A stretch of 64,000 nucleotides of DNA from Legionella bononiensis (GCF_016786215.1 NZ_JADOBG010000002.1:186001-250000); one strand, 5' to 3'. Positions 8,239-16,124 are shown, counted from the stretch's first letter. The notes: a model not told the origin generated them from the sequence alone. Program-made: numbers and translations.

Positions 8239-9258
8239 TTATACCGATAAGTCAGCCCGTAATTTGGATAGCTTTGTTTCTTCTTGAGCTAGTATTTTTA
8301 GAAAATTGTCCAATATATTAGGGTTTTTTATCGTTTTAATATCTTTTTTAATACCATTAATAAGGCTTTGTTGAATTTGAAGTGACTTTTGTAATTCCAT
8401 GTTAGTACATGAGGGATAAACCAATTCATAAACATTGGATAAATGTTTATTTGTAGTGATCTCATCTAATCCAGAATAAGTGCATTCTTCCTTCTTCAAT
8501 TGCAGTCGAACAGCATTTTCCAGATCGTGCTTTTCCTTGTAACGTTTACCTTCTGGAGAATGTTTATCAAATCCTTTGGGGGTTCTCCAGCGATTTGAGC
8601 GAAGAAGTTGAGAAATGATATTAATTTTGTGTTGAAAAGTGCCAATGTTTTGGAATTGTTCTTGGTTGCTTAATGAAAATACAACCTCATCCAAGACCTT
8701 TTGTGGTGAAGATAGTTTTATTCCGTGTTGCCTTTGAACATTCAACAACATCCCTTTAGCGATATTGAGCTCGTTAAGTGGTAATTTAGTATCTGAATGA
8801 GAAATAGTAATATTATTAATTACTCTATTTTTATCTTTATTAATGATATCTGTTGAAACAAGATAATCCATTCTCTCGTTTATATCCGGCTCGGTAACGA
8901 GCTCTTTTTCTTTTATCTCTATAGTGTTTTGGGGCTCTTTGGGTATTAATTGTAATTTTCGTTGAAGCGTTTCTGTAATGGTTATAAACGATCGAGGTAC
9001 GCCGTAATATTTAAATCGCTTTCTGATAATGAAGCCTTCTTCTTCTAAGTTCTTTAGGTAGATATATATTCTGCTTTCACTAAACCCAAGCTCTGCTGCA
9101 AGCTCAGGGATTTTTTTTGTGAACCATAATCTATTGTCACGCTTTAAAAGGGTGCCTTGATGATGAAAGATTATTTTATCTAAGAGAAGTGCTTCTTTAG
9201 GGCATTTTGTTAATGAAAGAAGCTTATTAAAGCCTAAATAATAAATTGAATTATTCAT
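8239..9258 (-). CDS. Winged-helix DNA-binding protein of unknown role
   Basis: The 339-residue product carries a winged-helix region near residues 45-90 (KKIPELAAELGFSESRIYIY then LEEEGFIIRKR). The remainder is charged and helical with no motif I know. The N-terminal layout resembles helix-turn-helix proteins found beside plasmid replication genes and in phage replication modules. It is the second gene of a two-gene minus-strand unit, 21 nt behind the LuxR-type regulator. Its stop lies 4 nt from that of the transporter, so the two transcripts converge. It could regulate the cargo operon or belong to replication; the sequence does not decide. Confidence 0.6.
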   Translation of the reverse strand: MNNSIYYLGFNKLLSLTKCPKEALLLDKIIFHHQGTLLKRDNRLWFTKKIPELAAELGFSESRIYIYLKNLEEEGFIIRKRFKYYGVPRSFITITETLQRKLQLIPKEPQNTIEIKEKELVTEPDINERMDYLVSTDIINKDKNRVINNITISHSDTKLPLNELNIAKGMLLNVQRQHGIKLSSPQKVLDEVVFSLSNQEQFQNIGTFQHKINIISQLLRSNRWRTPKGFDKHSPEGKRYKEKHDLENAVRLQLKKEECTYSGLDEITTNKHLSNVYELVYPSCTNMELQKSLQIQQSLINGIKKDIKTIKNPNILDNFLKILAQEETKLSKLRADLSV

Positions 9259-9279
9259 AATACATCCATGTGAAAAAAA

Positions 9280-9513
9280 TTACTTAATTAACCCCGATGT
9301 GGTCAGCATATAAATTAACTGAGGCGTGGTTTTACAATTAAAACTTGTTTTTAGGTCACTAAGTCGATAAAGAATGTACCTTTTTGACTTCTTTGTATCT
9401 TCAGCAATGTCATTCACATGGCAGCCGTTAACTATCATTTTTATGATTTGATTATCCACATGGTCGATTGTCATTAAAACTCCGTTTTTATATAAACGCA
9501 TTCCATGTGACAT
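9280..9513 (-). CDS. Small LuxR-type helix-turn-helix regulator
   Basis: The protein is only 77 residues and is almost entirely a LuxR C-terminal DNA-binding domain. Residues about 17-77 follow the family pattern: IIKMIVNGCHVNDIAE, then SKRYILYRLSDLK and a closing QLIYMLTTSGLI. No receiver or ligand domain is present, as in GerE-like stand-alone regulators. The gene diverges from the sulfur-pathway operon. The 144-bp region between them holds two TGAAATGCA copies, one abutting a good sigma-70 promoter. It is the most likely direct regulator of that operon. Confidence 0.72.
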   Translation of the reverse strand: MSHGMRLYKNGVLMTIDHVDNQIIKMIVNGCHVNDIAEDTKKSKRYILYRLSDLKTSFNCKTTPQLIYMLTTSGLIK

Positions 9514-9523
9514 AATTTATAAC

Positions 9524-9622
9524 TTGAAATGCATTAATGCAATAAAAATATTAATTTTTACCGATAAATTTTATTACATGAAATGCAGTTTCATTGAATA
9601 TACCCGTGTTCTCTTGTATGAT
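9524..9622 (+). promoter_or_regulatory. Promoter and operator-like repeats of the sulfur-pathway operon
   Basis: TTGAAT (9594-9599), a 17-bp spacer and TATGAT (9617-9622) make a strong sigma-70-type promoter about 36 bp before the first gene. TGAAATGCA occurs at 9525-9533 and 9579-9587. The second copy lies in a dyad, ATGAAA-TGCAG-TTTCAT (9578-9594), that touches the -35 box. The first merges with the palindrome TGCATTAATGCA. These are probable sites for the divergently encoded LuxR-type regulator. Confidence 0.65.
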
Positions 9623-9657
9623 GCTGCTAATTAATAGGACTTTTATATTGACATCAT

Positions 9658-10920
9658 ATGAGTGAACTATCTTGGGATAAGGTAAAAACGGACATCGCTC
9701 GGGTTAACAAACGCCTCTATCAAGTATTGGAAACGATAGACGGCATTCAAAATATGCTTTTTACTGTACTTGAATATCAGTATGGGCAGATCATAGCAGA
9801 TGAACACCACTTTTATTTACCAAATACTGGCGGCAAACTTTCTTCAGTTCCGTTTTCAATGGTTTTAGAAAAAAATCTTGAAATGTTTATTGAGTTTAAA
9901 GGGAAGTCAAGTACGCATCAGGTTTATAGAGAGGGAGATTTTTTAAGCGTTAGTTCACTTTATGATGCTTCAAATACTCATCATCCAACAGATATATTGC
10001 AAATATCGTCCGGCGCAAGGAATACATTCTTACTTTGTCCTGTAGCGGATGCAAGGCCTCATGCTAGTTTAGAAAAATATTTTAAGGCGGATATTCCTGT
10101 TCCAGATGATCTTGGAAATCATTATTTAACCTTCAAAAGCTTATGCGATGCAGCTAATTGTAACTGGCGTTCAAGGTTATTGGTATTTCCCTCTGAAATT
10201 GTAACCTTAATAAAAGAGAATAAATTACCTACTCTTTTGAGTTTGGTGATGGAGTTTGATTCTAATCAGACAGGATATTACGCAAATCTGCCTTTTTATA
10301 ATTATCTAATGGCCTATGTTCGGGCAAATAGTCCCGAAATATCTCAAAATGAATTCACTAATAATGCGATTAGCCAATTAATTACTATAGGGACAGGACA
10401 AGTTCCTGGGTACGGATTAGCTGTTGGTGATGATTTGTTACCTTTAGATTTTATTGTTGAGGTATATCGCGATATATATAAATCCAAATACACTCCCTTT
10501 GTTATGGAACCAGTGCATTTTAATAAAAATAAAAACAATCCTGTTTTTTATTCAATACTCAAAGAAGAGATGGCTTTTAAACCAACATCATTTTCAAATA
10601 AACCACAACGCTGTGAACTAATATACGATACTTATTTGCAATATGCGGATCATATAAGGAAGTTAGGTCATTTCAAGAGTACCCCGTTTTTTGAAAGTGC
10701 TACTAATCTGGATTTAACACTTTTTCATGAAAAGAATAATCAAGTGACTAATAATCTATTTAAATTGCCTAGAGAGACAATTTTTTCTTACGATTCTCGG
10801 TTTTTAGAAGTAACAGAGAAACTTGGTTATTCAGTGGATCAGTTCCCTTCGAAAACAACATTTTTAGTAGGATGTTTTGGTATTAAATACAATGAAAATA
10901 AAGACACTGTTATGCATTGA
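9658..10920 (+). CDS. Unrecognised protein, first gene of the sulfur-pathway operon
   Basis: I do not recognise this 420-residue protein. It is soluble, with no signal peptide or membrane segment. The N-terminus is a short amphipathic stretch (about 1-45). Notable local motifs are a Cys-containing LLCPVADARPH near residue 122 and a Gly-rich IGTGQVPGYGLAVGDDLLPL near 242-261, which could be a ligand loop. Its 3' end overlaps the ATP-grasp gene by 29 nt, so the two are translationally tied and probably act together. It may supply or bind the scaffold that the ligase and YcaO modify. Only a weak AGGA lies upstream, 18 nt from the ATG, so initiation may be inefficient or the true start differs. 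Confidence 0.7.
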   Translation: MSELSWDKVKTDIARVNKRLYQVLETIDGIQNMLFTVLEYQYGQIIADEHHFYLPNTGGKLSSVPFSMVLEKNLEMFIEFKGKSSTHQVYREGDFLSVSSLYDASNTHHPTDILQISSGARNTFLLCPVADARPHASLEKYFKADIPVPDDLGNHYLTFKSLCDAANCNWRSRLLVFPSEIVTLIKENKLPTLLSLVMEFDSNQTGYYANLPFYNYLMAYVRANSPEISQNEFTNNAISQLITIGTGQVPGYGLAVGDDLLPLDFIVEVYRDIYKSKYTPFVMEPVHFNKNKNNPVFYSILKEEMAFKPTSFSNKPQRCELIYDTYLQYADHIRKLGHFKSTPFFESATNLDLTLFHEKNNQVTNNLFKLPRETIFSYDSRFLEVTEKLGYSVDQFPSKTTFLVGCFGIKYNENKDTVMH

Positions 10921-12055
10921 TCCCCTCCAGGATTATGAACTAATTGATTGTGATCTACTCGTTCAGCTAGGAATTTCCCCCATTTTTTTGATTAAAGATG
11001 AATCTAAGTTTGTTAAAGACAGAGAAAATGTATTAATAAGCTCGTTTTCATTTGAAGATCTGCTCGCTATTTGTAATTCGATTCGCCCTGATTATATAGT
11101 CTGTTTTTCGGAAGATATGTTTGTTGATGTAGCAAAAGTCAGGGAAAAACTAAATATTGCAGGCATGGGGTTGAATACATCGATGCTATTAAGTCATAAA
11201 GATCTTATGTATCAAAAATTGGATGGTTTATTTTTATATCCTAAAACAACTACATTGATTGAATCTTCAAACCTAAAATTAATCAAAGAAAGGATAGGTG
11301 TTCAAGAAATATTTATTAAACCTATTAATTCATCAGGTTCTTATGAGACATATCATATTAAAAACGAGAAGGATTTTTGTGATTTTTTGATCAGTAAAAA
11401 AGAGAGTGAGGAAAAATATATCGTTCAAGCTTATGTTGCAGATGAATTATATCATTCAGAATTGGCAGTATATGATGGGGATATATTATTTGTAGAAGCC
11501 AGAAAATATACGCATCCTAACCATTTAATGGTCAGTAAAAATTTGCCTATATTTAGTCTGAATATTTTAGATGAGCATCAGCGACAATTAATTTCGGATG
11601 CTTCAGTTAAGGTTTGCCAGTTATTAGAATTCAATAATGGGGTGCTTCACACCGAGTTTTTCATGAGTGAGGATGGTTGTATTCAGTTTATTGAAACTAA
11701 TGCTAGACCTCCGGGTATTGGTCTAAATAAGTTATACCAAAAGAAATACTCTTTAAGCCTTGAAACAATTTTATGTTGTATTGTTTGTGAGGTTGAGCCT
11801 CCTCGCTTGGTAAAGAATAAAAGCCATTACATTTGTGGTTATTTTCCTAGAAAGAACGGTGTTATAAAAAGAATTCATAAGCCAGAGCTTTCTGTACAAA
11901 ACGAGTGGATACTTTTTGTTAGGCCTGATGATACTAGTGAGCAAATGGCACATATGTCTAAGTCAGCGATGGTGATTTGTTGGGATGACTCTATTACTGA
12001 AATAAATCAAACAGGTAGCTTTCTTGCAGAGCAAGATATTGTAGAAATATATTAA
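10892..12055 (+). CDS. ATP-grasp ligase
   Basis: This protein of about 387 residues shows an ATP-grasp core: IFIKPINSSGS near residues 140-150 (nucleotide-binding Lys), YIVQAYV near 180, ELAVYDGDILFVEAR near 190-205, and IQFIETNARPPG near 265-276 with the Mg-binding Glu and Asn. The fold type resembles carbamoyl-phosphate-synthase-like and L-amino-acid ligases such as BacD. The expected reaction is ATP-dependent activation of a carboxylate as acyl phosphate and joining to an amine, giving an amide that the YcaO enzyme could thiolate or cyclise. ATG 10892 overlaps the previous gene; TTG 10877 is a poorer start. Substrates are unknown. Confidence 0.85.
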   Translation: MKIKTLLCIDPLQDYELIDCDLLVQLGISPIFLIKDESKFVKDRENVLISSFSFEDLLAICNSIRPDYIVCFSEDMFVDVAKVREKLNIAGMGLNTSMLLSHKDLMYQKLDGLFLYPKTTTLIESSNLKLIKERIGVQEIFIKPINSSGSYETYHIKNEKDFCDFLISKKESEEKYIVQAYVADELYHSELAVYDGDILFVEARKYTHPNHLMVSKNLPIFSLNILDEHQRQLISDASVKVCQLLEFNNGVLHTEFFMSEDGCIQFIETNARPPGIGLNKLYQKKYSLSLETILCCIVCEVEPPRLVKNKSHYICGYFPRKNGVIKRIHKPELSVQNEWILFVRPDDTSEQMAHMSKSAMVICWDDSITEINQTGSFLAEQDIVEIY

Positions 12056-12144
12056 TTCTAAAAATCGATTATAGCCTCATTTTGGCTGCTGATGAGTTTT
12101 TAGTAAGGTCTTTAAACAGTTGTTCGTTCATATTTTCGTCACAA

Positions 12145-12173
12145 TTGTTAAAAATATAAGTAAATTATATATG
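12145..12173 (+). promoter_or_regulatory. Possible internal promoter before the sulfur-carrier gene
   Basis: TTGTTA (12145-12150), a 17-bp spacer and TATATG (12168-12173) lie in the 149-bp gap between the ATP-grasp and sulfur-carrier genes, the only real gap in the operon. The carrier, E1, YcaO and TfuA genes could thus be expressed as a separate unit. The region is A/T-rich, so a chance match is possible. Confidence 0.4.
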
Positions 12174-12204
12174 TCGTTTATACAAAAATCTACAGGTTAT
12201 AAGA

Positions 12205-12456
12205 ATGCATGAATATCAATTAATAGAGTTTAATTCAGATAGAAAACAAATCCAATTGGTTTCCAGTAAATCAAATTTGCACCAAGTATTAGCAGAATTT
12301 TATAAAGAAAATTTTGAAAAGATGTTTGACGACTGTGGTTGTTCAAAGGGATACATTTCCGTATTTGTTAACTCAGAACAGATATCATCCATTAAAGACA
12401 TTATTCTTAACCCAAATGATGAAGTGTGTATTGTGACTTCTATTTCAGGAGGGTAG
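12205..12456 (+). CDS. ThiS/MoaD-like ubiquitin-fold sulfur carrier
   Basis: The 83-residue protein has the beta-grasp pattern ISVFVNSEQ near residues 51-59 followed by DEVCIVTSISGG at the C-terminus. The terminal Gly82-Gly83 is the hallmark of ThiS, MoaD and PdtH carriers. It is adenylated and converted to a thiocarboxylate by an E1 enzyme and then donates sulfur. The E1 with its own rhodanese domain is encoded 4 nt downstream. Two cysteines (DDCGC) near residues 43-45 are unusual for such carriers. No thiamine or molybdopterin genes surround it, so it is probably dedicated to the YcaO-TfuA reaction encoded in the same operon. Confidence 0.9.
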   Translation: MHEYQLIEFNSDRKQIQLVSSKSNLHQVLAEFYKENFEKMFDDCGCSKGYISVFVNSEQISSIKDIILNPNDEVCIVTSISGG

Positions 12457-12460
12457 GAGA

Positions 12461-13483
12461 GTGGATAGATACAAACGTCAAATTTCCGTTATTGGAGAGC
12501 AAGGTCAAAAAATAATAAATAACGCAACAATTATGATCGTTGGACTCGGCGGGATAGGCAGTCCAGTAGCTAAATATCTTGCCGCAGCTGGTGTTGGAAA
12601 GTTAATTCTTGTCGACGATGATAAAGTAGACCTTTCTAATTTGCATAGACAGATCTTATTTAATGAATGCGATATAGGATTCTATAAAGCAGAAAAGGCA
12701 AGGGATGTTTTAAGTAAAATTAATAAAAATATTGTTATAGAGGCTCACACTAAAAGGTTTGATGTGGATTTAGGATATTCCTTAGTATCTGATATCGACT
12801 TGATTATTGACGGAACAGATAATTTTGAAACAAGATACCTTATTAACGATATTTGTGTTTTAAAGAATAAAGTATTTATCAGCTGTAGTATTTTGGTCAA
12901 TATCATTCAGCTTGCTTTATTTGATACAAAGCACCTTTGTTATCGTTGTCTATACCCCAATCCACCACCTATAGGTGTAATACCTAATTGTTCGGAAGCG
13001 GGCGTGTTAGGAACCGTGACAGGAATGGCAGGAACCATGGCTGCTAATCTGGCATTAAATTATTTACTCAAGATAGAGAATGAGAATGTACCACAGATAC
13101 GAATAATAGATGCGAAAAACTTCAACATCTCTTCCATGCCTATAAAGCAAAATAATAACTGTTTTGCATGTAAACAAAGAAAAATCAGCTTAAGTTATCT
13201 GCAGAATCAAGGCGCTGATTATGGAATTTCTCTGGGGCAACTTGATAGAACAAAACATTTTCTAGTTGATATAAGGCAAAAAGAAGAACGAGAGGTTACT
13301 AAGTTAGAAGATGATCTATTTTTTCCTATTAAAGAGAATACTGATTATTCATTTTTCTTATCCTATAAAGATAAGAAGTTGGTATTTTATTGTGCATCAG
13401 GATATCGAAGTAAATTGTTTGTATCAGAACTGAGAAACTTAGGTGTTGATGCCTATTATCTTAATGAAAGGCTTTCTAAATGA
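12461..13483 (+). CDS. ThiF/MoeB-like E1 enzyme fused to a rhodanese domain
   Basis: This 340-residue protein resembles MoeZ/Uba4/MOCS3. It has the nucleotide-binding GLGGIGSPVAKYLA near residue 27, DLSNLHRQ near 56, and Cys pairs CYRC near 164 and CFAC near 234 that should bind zinc. PNCSEAGVLG near 175 carries the candidate catalytic Cys. The rhodanese part (about 265-340) ends with the active-site loop CASGYRS near 311. It should adenylate the Gly-Gly carrier encoded just upstream and pass a persulfide sulfur to it. The start is GTG 12461 with AGGAGG 6-7 nt upstream. The 3' end overlaps the YcaO gene by 4 nt. Confidence 0.93.
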   Translation: MDRYKRQISVIGEQGQKIINNATIMIVGLGGIGSPVAKYLAAAGVGKLILVDDDKVDLSNLHRQILFNECDIGFYKAEKARDVLSKINKNIVIEAHTKRFDVDLGYSLVSDIDLIIDGTDNFETRYLINDICVLKNKVFISCSILVNIIQLALFDTKHLCYRCLYPNPPPIGVIPNCSEAGVLGTVTGMAGTMAANLALNYLLKIENENVPQIRIIDAKNFNISSMPIKQNNNCFACKQRKISLSYLQNQGADYGISLGQLDRTKHFLVDIRQKEEREVTKLEDDLFFPIKENTDYSFFLSYKDKKLVFYCASGYRSKLFVSELRNLGVDAYYLNERLSK

Positions 13484-14541
13484 TTTTTGAGCACCAAGAA
13501 ACGTCTTTAAGAGTTCGTAATTACTGCGAAACACTAGGCGTATTGACTTCTTTCAAGAAACAGGCAGGAATTACACGGTTAGCCGATTTAACCCATTTAG
13601 ATTACACCGCTCTACCTGTCTATACTGCAATAAGGCCTAGAGCAAAATCGTTAACCACGAGTCAGGGGAAAGGATTAACAAAAGAGGCGGCTCAGTGCTC
13701 GGCATTGATGGAGTCCATTGAAGTATATTTTGCAGAAGAATTAATCCCACAAGTGACTAATAAGTCAGAGCTTGAGCTAGCTCAAGACAAAAGTATTTTT
13801 ATACCACTAAACGATCTTTCAAAGTCTGTACACTTTAGTGATTCATCACGGCCAATGAATTGGGTACAAGCGGAATTGGTATTTGCAGAAAAATCCATTC
13901 TTGTGCCTTTTGCTGAGTTCTCACTAAATTCTTATTTGCCAGAAGTATTGATTTACTCTCCTGATACCACTGGACTTGCTGGAGGAAATAACTTTAAAGA
14001 GGCCCTTTTACACGGAATTTTAGAGGTAATAGAACGACAAAATGCTCTAAAGATATCCAATACTGCTTTTGTTAATAGCGAAATGGCCAAAAATATAACA
14101 AAAAAATTTGATTGTCATATTTACTTTCAGGAAAATATTTATGAAATTCCTTCGTTTGAGGTATGGATTAAATCAAAAAATCTTTTTGAAAATCAAATTC
14201 TATTTAAAGGCGGTGGATGCCATCTCGATAAACAAATAGCTTTAAATCGTGCACTGACTGAGGCTATTCAATCGCGAGTAACTACAATAGCAGGTTCCCG
14301 TGATGACTTGATTCATACAAAGTATGATTTTCAAACTAGTGAGTTTCCTGTCGTCAAAGATAAGAAGGATTTTTGTGAGTTGCCTAATTATTCGGTAAAG
14401 ACAATAGAAGATGCACTTTCGGCTCTATTTAAAAAGATTAAAGGAAACAATCAGGATATTTTAGTATATAAATACTATGACAAAGAAATATGCATTTTAA
14501 AAGTAAAACTAATTTCTATGGATTTGATAAGTCATGTATGA
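13480..14541 (+). CDS. YcaO-family ATP-dependent amide-activating enzyme (TfuA-associated)
   Basis: The 353-residue protein has all three YcaO ATP/Mg blocks: QGKGLTKEAAQCSALMESIE near residues 61-80, ALLHGILEVIER near 172-188 and ALNRALTEAIQSR near 255-267. YcaO enzymes phosphorylate a backbone amide oxygen so that a thiol, hydroxyl, amine or sulfide can replace it. Partnership with TfuA, encoded immediately after with an 8-nt overlap, is associated with thioamide formation in thioviridamide-type peptides and methanogen McrA. A sulfur carrier and its E1 sit in the same operon, which supports sulfide as nucleophile. No azoline dehydrogenase or E1-like RRE cyclase partner is present. The substrate is not identified. 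Confidence 0.92.
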   Translation: MIFEHQETSLRVRNYCETLGVLTSFKKQAGITRLADLTHLDYTALPVYTAIRPRAKSLTTSQGKGLTKEAAQCSALMESIEVYFAEELIPQVTNKSELELAQDKSIFIPLNDLSKSVHFSDSSRPMNWVQAELVFAEKSILVPFAEFSLNSYLPEVLIYSPDTTGLAGGNNFKEALLHGILEVIERQNALKISNTAFVNSEMAKNITKKFDCHIYFQENIYEIPSFEVWIKSKNLFENQILFKGGGCHLDKQIALNRALTEAIQSRVTTIAGSRDDLIHTKYDFQTSEFPVVKDKKDFCELPNYSVKTIEDALSALFKKIKGNNQDILVYKYYDKEICILKVKLISMDLISHV

Positions 14542-15568
14542 AACCGTAGTTTTCTTAGAAACTTCGTTAACCCACCAAGAGGCGATGCATCTACTTCCTC
14601 ATGCAGCTTATTTACCTTCAATCAAAAAAGGAGATGTACTTAAAGCAATAAAATCAGGGTATAAACGGATAGTTATCATCGATGGAAATTTTTCCTGGGT
14701 TCCTTCTGTGTGGCATAAAGAAATATTAACAGCATTAGACTACGGTATTGAGGTTTGGGGTGCAGCTTCAATGGGGGCTTTGAGAGCAGCCGAGCTGGAT
14801 TCTTTTGGCATGCGGGGACATGGGCGTATATATGAGATGTACAAGAATGAAGAGGTAGATGGTGACGATGAAGTGGCAATTGCTTATTCTAAATTCAATA
14901 ACGTGCAAACTATTCCTTTAATCAATATCCGCCTAACGCTTGAACGACTAAATAGTATTAATAACGGAACTGTTTTAAATTCAATCCGATCCATTTTTTA
15001 TGCTGAAAGAACTTGGGAGAAAATTGCCCAACACGTGTCAGAAGATCACTATCATTTGATTAAAGCAAATTATATAGACGCAAAAAAAGAGGATGCAAAG
15101 TCCTTATTGCTTTCTTTAAACCAACAACACATTCTTTCTACGGTTTCTGATTTAAATAGAAAAAAAAGAGAGTTTACTCTTTTTGAAAAAAAATTAATTG
15201 AGTCTACTTTGTCTCCTGTTTGGTTGCATGCTCCGAGGTACGAGCAGACAGAGGGTTCGCCTTCTCTACAGAGGACGGAAAATATTCTTAAATTATTATC
15301 CATTCCTGAAACAAAAAAAAATAGGCTCAATTATCAATACTTACTGTCTCTTCTTGATCAACAAACGTACACAATTACAGAATACGAGCTTATATATCAA
15401 GTCGAACAATTTAGAGAGGAGCATAACTTGTTAAAGGGAGAGGATTTTTTTAACTGGTTAAAGGACATGGGATTGCATGAGTCTAACCTAGAACAACTCT
15501 TTACCGACTATGTAAAATTGATGAAATATTTGATAATTACCTACGATTTCAATAGTTATTTTAATTAG
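14534..15568 (+). CDS. tfuA: TfuA-like protein, YcaO partner
   Basis: The 344-residue product carries the TfuA core: VVFLETSLTHQEA at the N-terminus, IVIIDGNF near residue 48, WGAASMGALRAAEL near 75-88, GHGRIYEMY near 95 and DGDDEVA near 109. A helical extension of about 200 residues follows. As I recall, TfuA helps TfuA-dependent YcaOs by releasing sulfide from thiocarboxylated ThiS-type carriers. The gene neighbourhood (carrier, E1-rhodanese, YcaO) matches that model unusually completely. The gene overlaps the YcaO gene by 8 nt and ends the operon. An A/T-only hairpin lies 13 bp after its stop. Confidence 0.92.
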   Translation: MYETVVFLETSLTHQEAMHLLPHAAYLPSIKKGDVLKAIKSGYKRIVIIDGNFSWVPSVWHKEILTALDYGIEVWGAASMGALRAAELDSFGMRGHGRIYEMYKNEEVDGDDEVAIAYSKFNNVQTIPLINIRLTLERLNSINNGTVLNSIRSIFYAERTWEKIAQHVSEDHYHLIKANYIDAKKEDAKSLLLSLNQQHILSTVSDLNRKKREFTLFEKKLIESTLSPVWLHAPRYEQTEGSPSLQRTENILKLLSIPETKKNRLNYQYLLSLLDQQTYTITEYELIYQVEQFREEHNLLKGEDFFNWLKDMGLHESNLEQLFTDYVKLMKYLIITYDFNSYFN

Positions 15569-15580
15569 CCTATTCATTCT

Positions 15581-15605
15581 AAGAAAAAAATTCCACTTTT
15601 TTCTT
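15581..15605. terminator. A/T-only hairpin after tfuA, weak terminator candidate
   Basis: AAGAAAAAA and TTTTTTCTT form a 9-bp stem around a 7-nt loop, 13 bp after the tfuA stop. The stem is weak, so termination may be partial. A perfect palindrome CACCTAGGTG follows at 15613-15622 and may be a regulator site for the next small gene. Confidence 0.3.
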
Positions 15606-15681
15606 ATCCTTGCACCTAGGTGAATGCACCTTCATTTAAATGATGGTTCAATAACCTTATCACTTATCAAAATAATCCATT

Positions 15682-15867
15682 ATGAATGTAGAACAAGAAG
15701 TATTTGATATTTTGGAAAATTGTATTTCCTGTTTGCAGCAGGCAGCTCTAAACATAGGTGGTTTTGATTTTGATAAACATGCACAAGCAGCAATATATGC
15801 TTATTCATTATTAAGAAGGCAGCAGTTGTTTTTAATGTATCCGATCGAGAATGAAACAGTGCATTGA
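15682..15867 (+). CDS. Small unrecognised 61-residue protein between tfuA and the tra operon
   Basis: I do not recognise this protein. It looks like a small helical domain: an acidic N-terminal helix (EQEVFDILENCISCLQQAA), an IGGFDFDKHAQAAIYAYS middle and a basic turn LLRRQQ. It contains a CISC pair near residues 14-17 and ends in an acidic tail. It starts 113 bp after tfuA on the same strand and precedes the tra operon. It could be a small regulator of transfer, or less likely the peptide substrate of the YcaO-TfuA enzymes. The ATG has only a weak ribosome site. The coding call rests on frame integrity and position. Confidence 0.5.
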   Translation: MNVEQEVFDILENCISCLQQAALNIGGFDFDKHAQAAIYAYSLLRRQQLFLMYPIENETVH

Positions 15868-16124
15868 CAGATAAAAATAAGCCGATAAAGAGGAGTTCTT
15901 AATGAACGCAATTAAAATATTTATGTTTAAGCACTCTTTTTAAAACTGCGATTTATTAAATAAAAAGAATAAAAAATGAGCACAAATTGGGGTTCAGGGG
16001 ATTTTTTTACCCAAAAAACGGAGATTCATTAAAAAAGACACGGTCTTTTGCACAAAAAAATAAATCATTTAATTCACGAATTGGATTCACTCAATCAGCG
16101 TTCATCAAACTAAAGGGGAGCATT
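15868..16124 (+). other. Leader region of the tra operon
   Basis: These 257 bp separate the 61-residue gene from traA. They contain a 13-codon ORF with a strong ribosome site (15902-15943) and a short hairpin AAAAGAC-ACG-GTCTTTT at 16033-16049. A/T-rich stretches that may hold the tra promoter also lie here. I see no clear -35/-10 pair. A GTG or ATG extension of the pilin frame into this region is unlikely because it lacks a ribosome site. Confidence 0.4.
15902..15943 (+). CDS. Possible 13-residue leader peptide
   Basis: ATG at 15902 is preceded at 7 nt by AGGAG, one of the better ribosome sites in the region, and opens a frame reading MNAIKIFMFKHSF before TAA. It lies 34 bp after the 61-residue gene and 180 bp before traA. 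A translated leader could regulate tra expression. Such a short frame may also be meaningless. Confidence 0.25.
   Translation: MNAIKIFMFKHSF

Noticed and set aside
15682..15867. CsrA/LvrC-like regulator before the tra operon
   Set aside because: Legionella transfer islands often carry a CsrA-like gene here, but this 61-residue protein lacks the CsrA opening and strand pattern.
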